Assembly: GCF_026410285.1 (NCBI RefSeq)
Contig: NZ_JAPMLP010000002.1
Location: 193,501-257,500, forward strand
Source: Sulfitobacter sp. F26169L
GTDB lineage: Bacteria > Pseudomonadota > Alphaproteobacteria > Rhodobacterales > Rhodobacteraceae
Length of the DNA stretch: 64,000 nucleotides
Reading direction: 5' to 3'
How positions within the stretch are numbered: the first letter of the stretch is position 1; every line of letters begins with the position of its first letter. The notes under the pieces are model-generated. The model worked only from the letters and a program-made list of their open reading frames with translations. It ran no database searches and had not been told where the DNA came from. Below, piece by piece: positions 54,882 through 61,979 of the stretch. Both the position numbers and the translations under genes were made by a program.

Positions 54882-55748
54882 CGTAATCGGGTTGGTGTCG
54901 TTTCGCTTTTTGGGTTCGTTTCGTGCCGAAGAATGCGTCATTTGGGGGATCGCTTGTCGAGGGCTGTGTGAGGCCGTTCAGAATCGTAGAATCCAGTCTT
55001 TGATCACGCGTTTGGCTTGGAACCTGTCTTGTAATTCGTACAAATAAACGGCCTCCTGTCTGAGTGACCGCCACAGCCGTTCGATGAAGACTTTATCGAA
55101 ATAACGACCTCAACCATCCATTAAGATTTTAACATCTGCCTCGGGCAAGGTGGTGGTCCAGGCTGCACCCGTGAACTCCGATCCTTGGTCCGTATTCTTG
55201 ATCTCGGGCCTGCCGTATTTAGCGATTGCCTCGTTCAAGGCTTCGACACAAAAACTGGCATCCAGGGTGTTTGATAACCGCCATACCAAGGCTTTGCGGG
55301 TCGCCCAATCCATGATGGCGACAAAATACAGAAACCCACGCCGTACAGGGATGTAGGTGATGTCACTGCACCAAACGTGGTTCGGCCGCGTGATTGTTAG
55401 TTCCGGAGCAGGTTTGGGTAAATCCGGTGCTGTGGGTGCTTCTTGCTAGTGTTCGGTCCTTTGTAGATGGCCTGAGGTCCCATCAAACCCATCACCCTGC
55501 CCACATGGGTGGCGTCTGGCATAGAAACCATTTCTCGGTAAGTAGGCCGCGATCTGGCGGCTGCCGAAAAACGGATACTTCGTCAACACGCGGTCATTCT
55601 CGTTCATCAGTTCCAGCGTCTCACCATTCAAACTAACCGACGTGTAATATCTCGAGGATTGGCTGATCTTCGGCCGTTTGCATTGGCTGCCAGACTCAGA
55701 TCCGTCTGATCCCGAATTCATCATCACATTGCGTTCGGTCGGGCTCAT
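54882..55748 (-). pseudogene. IS3 transposase orfB, broken
   Basis: The N-terminal piece (55748-55446) shows RYYTSVSLNGETLELMNEND and FFGSRQIAAYL. After a frameshift the integrase core follows: NHVWCSDITYIPVRRGF, NTDQGSEFTGAAW and DKVFIERLWRS. All three catalytic residues of the DDE triad are therefore still present, but an in-frame TGA splits the core after ILMDG (near 55107) and another stop follows further on. The start codon overlaps the orfA stop, as in intact elements. Confidence 0.8.
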
Positions 55749-56021
55749 CGCTTCAGCCCTTGTGACAAAAAATCAATTTCAACCGCCAGCTTGCTAATCT
55801 TCACATGAAGCTCTTTGACTTCGGCTTCGTTATCTTCAGCTTTCTTGGCCTTGTCGGAAAACACATCGAGCAGGCCACAAATTGCCCGCCGCGTCCATGT
55901 CGCCACCTGCGTCGGATGTATCTTCTGCTTCGCTGCAATCTCTTGCGCGGCCTTGTCACCACTCAGCAGGTCAGACGCACAGTAGCTAAAGGTCTGTCCA
56001 AAATCCGCGAATATTTGTCAT
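55745..56021 (-). pseudogene. IS3 transposase orfA, broken
   Basis: The residues SGDKAAQEIAAKQKIHPTQV, then ATWTRRAI and AKKAEDNEAEVKELHVKISK, form the helix-turn-helix and leucine-zipper region of an IS3 orfA. The frame has a stop near its beginning, and the likely start ATG (56021) is in another frame, so the 5' end is frameshifted. Confidence 0.7.
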
Positions 56022-56147
56022 TATTTAATTTCTGTTTTGAAGGGTGAACACATCTCAACACGCTGTCCAGTTTCGCCGGACCGCTTAACTGAAGCGGTTA
56101 CATTCGCAGTTTTTTGAATAAGAAATGATTTCTGCGCTAAGGTTTTT

Positions 56148-56879
56148 TCAAAAGTAACTTCGTACAAGACTCCCCGCAATCAACGCCCATCCGTCTGCTA
56201 CGACGAAAAATGCAAGTTTGAACGGGAGAGATACTACCGCTGGTGGAACCATCATCATTCCCATGGACATCAGGATCGCGGCAACCACCAGATCAATAAT
56301 CAAAAAAGGCAGATAGATCAAAAATCCGATCTGGAACGCGCGCGAGATTTCAGAAAGCATAAAGCTGGGTATAAGCACGGAAAGCGGAGCATCCGGCGTG
56401 GGCTGTGCGGTTGCGGTGTCAGGTCGCAGCTCTGCCATGGCAAAAAAAGTATCCGAATCCAAACGAGCTGCCATGAAGCCTCGGAACGGTTCCAGCGCCG
56501 ACAAAAAAGCTTGCTCCACATCAATTTCACTCCGCGTGAGCGGACCAATCCCATTTGTCCAAGCAGCCGTAAAAACAGGCTCCATAATGAAATATGTCAG
56601 AAACAGCGCCAGACTAACGATCAACATATTGGGCGGTGATTGCTGAAGCCCAATAGCCTGTCGGAGAATCGAAAGAACAGTAACCAGAAAAGGGAAACAA
56701 GTGACCATAATTGCAAGCCCTGGCGCGATGCTGAGGACTGTGATTAGTGCAAAAAGCTGAATTGTGCGCGCAGAAACTGACCCGTCATCACCGAATGAGA
56801 TTGCGACATCTTGAGCTGAAACTCCCTGCGCTGATATCAATCCGGCAAACAAAAAGACATAGAACAATAGCCGCGTCAT
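56148..56879 (-). CDS. fliP: flagellar export apparatus protein FliP
   Basis: An inner-membrane protein of 243 residues with a signal peptide (FLFAGLISAQGVSA) and four membrane helices. Family motifs are FALITVLSIAPGLAIMVTCFPFLVTVLSILRQAIGLQQSPPN and LPFLIIDLVVAAILMSMGMMMVPP. It forms the core of the export gate. It is encoded with fliN, fliH and fliF on the minus strand, and its start overlaps the fliN stop by one base. The IS element ends 59 bases beyond its stop without touching it. Confidence 0.94.
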   Translation of the reverse strand: MTRLLFYVFLFAGLISAQGVSAQDVAISFGDDGSVSARTIQLFALITVLSIAPGLAIMVTCFPFLVTVLSILRQAIGLQQSPPNMLIVSLALFLTYFIMEPVFTAAWTNGIGPLTRSEIDVEQAFLSALEPFRGFMAARLDSDTFFAMAELRPDTATAQPTPDAPLSVLIPSFMLSEISRAFQIGFLIYLPFLIIDLVVAAILMSMGMMMVPPAVVSLPFKLAFFVVADGWALIAGSLVRSYF

Positions 56880-57163
56880 CAGATGCCTTGCTGCATATCA
56901 ACGACCTCGGTCAATCGCACCATCAACTGGCCATGCGCATCGCCCTCTGCTTCTTCCAGACTGCCGCGCGCGATGAGCTTTTCCCCTACATAAATTTCAA
57001 CGGGGTCATCGACGCGCCGGTCCAACGTCAGCACTGCATTCTCCCCCAACATTACCAAATCACGAATAAGGGGTCTGGCTTTTCCAACGCAAACAGTGAC
57101 TTCGATCGGAACTGAGGTGAACGGGTTAGACGCGTCGGTGGCAAGATTTGTCTGTTCAGTCAT
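56879..57163 (-). CDS. fliN: flagellar motor switch protein FliN
   Basis: A protein of 94 residues with the SpoA/FliN fold (VPIEVTVCVGKARPLIRDLVMLGENAVLTLDRRVDDPVEIYVGEKLIARG). It is part of the C-ring. I chose the ATG at 57163; the longer frame from 57199 would overlap fliH too far. It is short for a FliN, containing little beyond the SpoA core. Confidence 0.88.
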   Translation of the reverse strand: MTEQTNLATDASNPFTSVPIEVTVCVGKARPLIRDLVMLGENAVLTLDRRVDDPVEIYVGEKLIARGSLEEAEGDAHGQLMVRLTEVVDMQQGI

Positions 57164-57761
57164 TGGGGCGCTCCGTCTGGCTGTGAAAATTAAAGGCATT
57201 CATCGCTGATATGATTTCTTGGCACACCGCATCCAAATTCACCTCCCGCTCCAGCGTATCCAGAGAGACAAAAAGCTGGTTCGGGCTGAGGCTCCGGTCC
57301 GGCGCCAGTAGAACAGGGAGTTTTAGCTCCACATCTTCCAGCAGGTCTTCGAGCATTGGAAGATTGCTATCTGATATTCGTAACGTGATCTGCGCGCTCG
57401 TCTGTGTCGCGGCAAGTTCGGTCAATTGCTCAATCACATGAGCGCGCAGTGCAGCATTTGTGGTCTGCGGAAGCAGCGTCGCAATCATCTGCTCAAACAT
57501 CGGTCTTAGACCGCGGTTCAGCCGCGCTAGCGCTTCTTGATAGGTGAATGAAAGATCTTGAAGTGTGTGTAAAAATTCTCCACCAATGTTTTTCTGCTCA
57601 GAGGTGTGATTTTTTTCCGCATCCGTCCACCCGGCTTGGTACCCTTCTTCGAATGCTTGTAACTTTTGATCTTCAACGCGCTCGGGCGGAACTGGATTGG
57701 CCGGTTGGCCATCAATTTCAAATGGGCTGAAATCTGCATATCTGTGGGCAATAGAGGTCAT
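57156..57761 (-). CDS. fliH: flagellar assembly protein FliH
   Basis: A protein of 201 residues by position and pattern the FliH stator of the export ATPase. It has a charged N-terminus with EGYQAGWTDAEK, the GxxxG-like helix region, and a C-terminal part with LFVSLDTLEREVNLD. FliH sequences diverge greatly, so the call leans on context (fliF-fliH-fliN-fliP). The ATG at 57761 overlaps the fliF stop by ATGA. Confidence 0.75.
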   Translation of the reverse strand: MTSIAHRYADFSPFEIDGQPANPVPPERVEDQKLQAFEEGYQAGWTDAEKNHTSEQKNIGGEFLHTLQDLSFTYQEALARLNRGLRPMFEQMIATLLPQTTNAALRAHVIEQLTELAATQTSAQITLRISDSNLPMLEDLLEDVELKLPVLLAPDRSLSPNQLFVSLDTLEREVNLDAVCQEIISAMNAFNFHSQTERPND

Positions 57762-59374
57762 ACTTTTTCTTCCTTCTCTTCCAGCCACCCTCGCAAAATC
57801 TCAACCGTTTCGTCCTGTCGTTCGCCAATCATACTGCGTAACCGCGCTACGGGATCTTGCGGTTGTCCCTCGGGATACCCGTCCGATTGCACTAAATTCA
57901 TGCCGCTTGAAGTGTCACGGCGTGAATTGCTGCCCATATCTTCTGCTTCAAATACCGCGGGCAAATTGTCACTCTCCACGATGGATTCATCATGTGGCGG
58001 AGTAGTTTGCAGGCCTAAGAATGCGGGGGCCTCCATAGGCTGACGGCTCAGCACAGGGCGGATAACAAACAACCCGAGTATCAGCGTTACAATGGCCAAT
58101 ATGATCATTTGAATCGCTGACAGTAGATCGAGATCGAACTGATCCATCAGGGAGGTGCTTGCCGCAGTTCCAGAAGGCGCAATGGATTGTAGCGCCATGG
58201 ATTTCAGGGTGATCACGTCCCCGCGATCTTCGTTAAAGCCTACAGCTGACGATACAAGCTCACGAAGGGCATCCATTTCGTCTGTGTCACGGGGCTGGGA
58301 CACAGGCTCGCCGACATCATTAATAACAGTTGCCTCATTAACCAAGACTGCAACCGAAAGACGCTTTATCGCACCCGGAGCGCGAATTACCTCGCGTTCG
58401 GTTTCGGATACTTCGTAATTTATGCGCTCACGCGTTTCGCTGTTCTGGGAAGAAGATTCATCGCCGCCTCCACCTTCCTGATCAGGCAGATTACTTGCAA
58501 CGGTCACATCGCCGCCTGTACCCTTGGCCGTATTGGTACGTTCTTCGGTATCGCTGCTGATCGCAACCCGCCCCTCAGGGTCGAAACTACGTTCACGGAT
58601 CGCTTCGCTTTCGGTCACGGTATCCACGCTTACCTCTACGACAGCGTTACCGAAACCAACCCGAGCTTCCAGTAAGCGCTGGACGCGATCACGCAAAACC
58701 TTCGCTTTGTCGTCGCCTCCTACTGTTTGTGCTGTCTGCTCTGTTGCACCGATCAGGGAACCATTTGCGTCAATAACAGCAACATCTTCCGGTGCCAGAC
58801 CAGCCACCGCAGACGCCACCAGAAACCGAACTGCTTTGCCCTGAGCAGTGGAAATACCACCGCCATTGGGTGTCAGCGAGACGGACGCCTTCGGTGTCAC
58901 ACCGCGCTGGAAAGGGTTGGACCCGGTGCTGGCAATATGCACACGGGCCATCGCAATAGCCGGACTTGCAACAATTGTGCGCGCCAGTTCGCCTTCCTTT
59001 GCACGCCAATAGGCAGCATCAAACATCTGGCTGGTCGTCCCGAATCCGGTCAACTGATCCAGCAGTTCGTAACCTCGGTTGCCATTTGCAGGCAATCCTT
59101 CGCTTGCCAGTGTAAGACGAAGCTGATCGCGCTGTTTGCTATCCACGAAAATGGAGCCGCCGCGGACGTCAAATACAACGCCCCGCTGCTCTAGCGCGCT
59201 CACAACATCACCTGCCGCACTACTTTCCAGCCCTGCATAAAGCAGCGTCATACTGGGGGCTGTTGTCATTCGCGCCATCGCGAGAATTGAAAAAAACATC
59301 GCTCCTGTCGTTGCGATTACAATTACTTGCCGCTTGAGTCCAAGCTTCATCCAGACATTTAGGTATTGCTGCAC
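57758..59374 (-). CDS. fliF: flagellar MS-ring protein FliF
   Basis: A membrane ring protein of 538 residues with helices near the N-terminus (about 17-37) and C-terminus (about 430-450). Motifs are MTLLYAGLESSAAGDVVSALEQRGV, RVHIASTGSNPFQRG and KASVSLTPNGGG. A Ser/Asp-rich loop in the middle is usual. I chose the GTG at 59374, which follows GGAGG; a GTG at 59389 would add five residues. It diverges from fliL and heads the fliF-H-N-P unit. Confidence 0.92.
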   Translation of the reverse strand: MQQYLNVWMKLGLKRQVIVIATTGAMFFSILAMARMTTAPSMTLLYAGLESSAAGDVVSALEQRGVVFDVRGGSIFVDSKQRDQLRLTLASEGLPANGNRGYELLDQLTGFGTTSQMFDAAYWRAKEGELARTIVASPAIAMARVHIASTGSNPFQRGVTPKASVSLTPNGGGISTAQGKAVRFLVASAVAGLAPEDVAVIDANGSLIGATEQTAQTVGGDDKAKVLRDRVQRLLEARVGFGNAVVEVSVDTVTESEAIRERSFDPEGRVAISSDTEERTNTAKGTGGDVTVASNLPDQEGGGGDESSSQNSETRERINYEVSETEREVIRAPGAIKRLSVAVLVNEATVINDVGEPVSQPRDTDEMDALRELVSSAVGFNEDRGDVITLKSMALQSIAPSGTAASTSLMDQFDLDLLSAIQMIILAIVTLILGLFVIRPVLSRQPMEAPAFLGLQTTPPHDESIVESDNLPAVFEAEDMGSNSRRDTSSGMNLVQSDGYPEGQPQDPVARLRSMIGERQDETVEILRGWLEEKEEKV

Positions 59375-59435
59375 AATGGCCTCCGTCACACCGAACGTTC
59401 TGTTCAGCTTCGACTCAACAAATGACCTATCGGCC

Positions 59436-59450
59436 TTAACAACCCGTTAG
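59436..59450. promoter_or_regulatory. CtrA-like site in the fliF/fliL promoter region
   Basis: TTAA (59436-59439) and TTAG (59447-59450) are 7 bases apart, a 7 of 8 match to TTAA-N7-TTAA. The site lies between divergent fliF and fliL and could control both. Confidence 0.5.
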
Positions 59451-59496
59451 TGCAATCGCGTCTATATGGATTGAAAGACCAGAGGACGGAGAAACT

Positions 59497-59988
59497 ATGG
59501 CTGAAGAAGAAGACACCCCTGATGGTGAAGAACCAAAAAAGTCAAAAATGCCCTTAGTATTGGGCCTTGTACTGGCGTTTGCCGGTGCCGCTGGCGGGTT
59601 TTATGCGACATGGTCAGGTATGATTCTGGCTGAAACGGGTGACAGCAGGACCGAATCCGGTACAGAAGAAATAAAAGATCCTTTTGGTGATATCGCATTT
59701 GTTGAAGTCGATCAGATGATCATTTCGGTTAACGCTACACCAGAGCGGCGCTTGCTTCGGTTTCGCGCACAGCTTGAAGTTCCAAAAAGCCAGCGGGACG
59801 CCGTGACCAAGCTTCTGCCCCGTGTTGTGGATGTACTGAACAGCTATCTTCGCGCTTTGGAAATTTCGGATCTGGAAGATCAAGCGGCACTGACGCGCTT
59901 GCGCGCGCAGATGTTGCGGCGTGTACAGATTGTGACGGGTCCGGATCTCGTCAACGACTTCTTAATCATGGAATTTGTCGTAACATAG
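59497..59988 (+). CDS. fliL: flagellar basal body protein FliL
   Basis: A protein of 163 residues with an acidic cytoplasmic start (MAEEEDTPDGEEPKKSK), one membrane helix (about 19-38) and a periplasmic domain (VEVDQMIISVNATPERRLLRFRAQLEV). FliL links the stator to the basal body and supports torque. The ATG follows CGGAG. It heads the fliL-hypothetical-motE-like-motA run. Confidence 0.9.
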   Translation: MAEEEDTPDGEEPKKSKMPLVLGLVLAFAGAAGGFYATWSGMILAETGDSRTESGTEEIKDPFGDIAFVEVDQMIISVNATPERRLLRFRAQLEVPKSQRDAVTKLLPRVVDVLNSYLRALEISDLEDQAALTRLRAQMLRRVQIVTGPDLVNDFLIMEFVVT

Positions 59989-59999
59989 AGGAGCATGTG

Positions 60000-60395
60000 A
60001 TGAACTTGATCGCAGATATATTTTTAGCCGCAGGGGCTATTGGCGCAGCAGTTTATTGCTATGTTCTCGGGCGCAGGCTCAACCGCTTTAATGACCTTGA
60101 GAAAGGCGTTGGCGGGGCCGTTGCAGTGCTTTCGGCACAGGTTGACGATCTAAACCGGACGCTGGCAGCCGCACAGCAAACAGCGGCGGGATCAGCGCAA
60201 ACCCTGACAGATTTAACAACACGAGCGGAGGATATGTCTCGCAGGCTCGAGCTACAGATGGCTGCATTACACGATGTCCCGCCCGTGCCGGAACAACAGT
60301 CAGTTGCGCCTACCGCTCCGCCTCCCCCGGCAAGCTCAGCTACACCTATGTTTGCCCGCCGTCCCCATTCGACGACTCAAGGAGATATCGCATGA
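60000..60395 (+). CDS. conserved flagellar-cluster hypothetical protein
   Basis: A protein of 131 residues with an N-terminal membrane helix (about 6-22, ending in YCYVLGRRL), a coiled-coil middle (DLEKGVGGAVAVLSAQVDDLNRTLAAAQ) and a Pro-rich tail. It overlaps the MotE-like gene by 4 bases. No function is known to me. Its layout, one helix plus coiled coil next to stator genes, suggests a motor-associated role (inference). I chose the ATG at 60000 after AGAGGAG; a GTG at 59997 is equivalent. Confidence 0.6.
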   Translation: MNLIADIFLAAGAIGAAVYCYVLGRRLNRFNDLEKGVGGAVAVLSAQVDDLNRTLAAAQQTAAGSAQTLTDLTTRAEDMSRRLELQMAALHDVPPVPEQQSVAPTAPPPPASSATPMFARRPHSTTQGDIA

Positions 60396-61045
60396 TTTTT
60401 AGCGCGGTTAGAAAAATTTTCGCTCCCGCAGGACGCGGATCCGTCATGGTCATTGGCGCCCTCCTGCTGGGCTCCGCAACCATTCGAATCCTATCAAGTG
60501 CGACAGGCGTGCTGGCACAAGACAGCCAATTGCCAACCGCTCCTATGCCTGCAGCCTCTGAAAAAACAAAATCGGCAGACGAGGTAAATACAACGCCTCA
60601 AACCGCCGATTTCACGCAGATATCAAAACGCAGCCGAAGCGAAATGAACAGCTTGATAAAAGCACTCAGCGAGCGTGAAGCGCAGGTTGCAGTGCGTGAA
60701 AAACAACTGGGTATGCGCATGCGTGCTTTGACAATCGCTGACATGGAAATTGAAAAACGACTGAAAGATTTGTCCGAAACAGAGCAGTCCTTACGCGCGA
60801 CCTTATCTCTTGCCGATGAAGCATCAGAAAAAGACCTGCTGAGGCTGACAGCACTTTACGAAAACATGAAACCCAAAGACGCCGCGACTTTGTTCGAGGA
60901 GATGGACCCCAGCTTTGCTGCCGGATTTCTGGGTCGCATGCGTCCTGACGTTGCCGCGCAGGTCATGGCGGGGCTTTCACCCCCAACGGCCTATTCTATT
61001 AGCGTCATTTTGGCTGGTCGAAATGCTGAGGTACCAAAGACCTGA
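60392..61045 (+). CDS. MotE-like protein (MgtE-type intracellular domain)
   Basis: A protein of 217 residues: an N-terminal signal or anchor (about 18-40), a long coiled coil (about 75-145), and a C-terminal MgtE N-domain-like segment (ALYENMKPKDAATLFEEMDPSFAAGFLGRMRPDVAAQVMAGL). This matches proteins annotated MotE in alphaproteobacterial flagellar clusters. In rhizobia MotE is a chaperone for the periplasmic motor protein MotC. It precedes motA by 64 bases, which fits. Confidence 0.75.
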   Translation: MIFSAVRKIFAPAGRGSVMVIGALLLGSATIRILSSATGVLAQDSQLPTAPMPAASEKTKSADEVNTTPQTADFTQISKRSRSEMNSLIKALSEREAQVAVREKQLGMRMRALTIADMEIEKRLKDLSETEQSLRATLSLADEASEKDLLRLTALYENMKPKDAATLFEEMDPSFAAGFLGRMRPDVAAQVMAGLSPPTAYSISVILAGRNAEVPKT

Positions 61046-61109
61046 TCAATTGCTGAGACTTTTTTAACTTTCGCGTGGGACACTGCAAGAAACAATTCCG
61101 GGGATCAAT

Positions 61110-61979
61110 ATGATCGGCATTATCGGCATCATCACCATATTCCTTATGGTTTTTGGGGGTTATCTGCTTGCTGGCGGCAAGATGGGAATCATCCTTAAAG
61201 CATTGCCATTCGAGATGATTATGATTGGTGGGGCAGCCACAGGCGCCTTTCTGATCAGCAATGACGGGGCGGCCATAAAACATACACTGAAGGATATGGG
61301 TAAGGTATTCAAAGGCCCGAAATGGAAACATCAGGACTATCAGGATTTGCTGTGCCTGCTTTTTGAGCTTATCCGGCTTGCGCGGCAAAATCCCGTTGCG
61401 GTGGAGGAGCATATCGAGGGACCGGAAGAATCCGACATTTTCACTAGATATCCCAAAATTTTGAAGGATAAGGAAGCCATCGCGCTTATTTGCGATACTT
61501 TGCGGTCGGCCTCAATGAATTACGACGATCCGCATCAAGTCGAAGAAGTTCTCGACAAGCGAATGGATGCAAATCGTGAACATGCCATGCACTCCAGTCA
61601 CGCGTTACAGGTTGTTGCAGATGGCTTGCCTGCTCTGGGAATTGTTGCCGCCGTTTTGGGCATCATCAAAACAATGGCGCAAATCGACCAACCGCCCGAA
61701 GTATTGGGCAAACTGATCGGTGGCGCATTGGTCGGGACGTTTCTGGGTGTTTTCCTCGCTTATGGACTGGTCGGTCCTTTTGCGGCGAAGGTAGGAGACG
61801 TGACGCGGGACGAAGCGAACTTTTACCAGCTAATTCGCGAAGTACTGGTAGCCAACTTGCACAATCATGCAACGAACATCTGTATCGAAGTAGGGCGGCA
61901 AAATACGCCATCCCATTGCCGCCCCAGCTACATTGACCTTGAAGAAGCGCTAAAGGCGCTAAAGCAGAACGCTGCATGA
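61110..61979 (+). CDS. motA: flagellar stator protein MotA
   Basis: A stator subunit of 289 residues with four membrane helices (first IGIIGIITIFLMVFGGYLLAGG) and the large cytoplasmic loop between helices 2 and 3 that touches FliG. The second helix pair carries DGLPALGIVAAVLGIIKTM and GALVGTFLGVFLAYGLVGPFA. It overlaps the downstream gene by ATGA. Its partner motB is 12 kb upstream in this window. Confidence 0.94.
   Translation: MIGIIGIITIFLMVFGGYLLAGGKMGIILKALPFEMIMIGGAATGAFLISNDGAAIKHTLKDMGKVFKGPKWKHQDYQDLLCLLFELIRLARQNPVAVEEHIEGPEESDIFTRYPKILKDKEAIALICDTLRSASMNYDDPHQVEEVLDKRMDANREHAMHSSHALQVVADGLPALGIVAAVLGIIKTMAQIDQPPEVLGKLIGGALVGTFLGVFLAYGLVGPFAAKVGDVTRDEANFYQLIREVLVANLHNHATNICIEVGRQNTPSHCRPSYIDLEEALKALKQNAA

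Larger units (their letters stand above)
54837..56088 (-). mobile_element. inactive IS3-family insertion sequence
   Basis: An element of about 1.25 kb with imperfect terminal inverted repeats: left TGAAGTGGTTCCGC...TTGGACAG (54837-54862), right, in reverse, TTAAGCGGTCCGGC...CTGGACAG (56088-56063). CTGAAG appears at both borders (54836-54841 and 56089-56094), either a target duplication or chance. It encodes the usual orfA-orfB pair on the minus strand, both broken. It lies between flgI and fliP. Confidence 0.85.
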
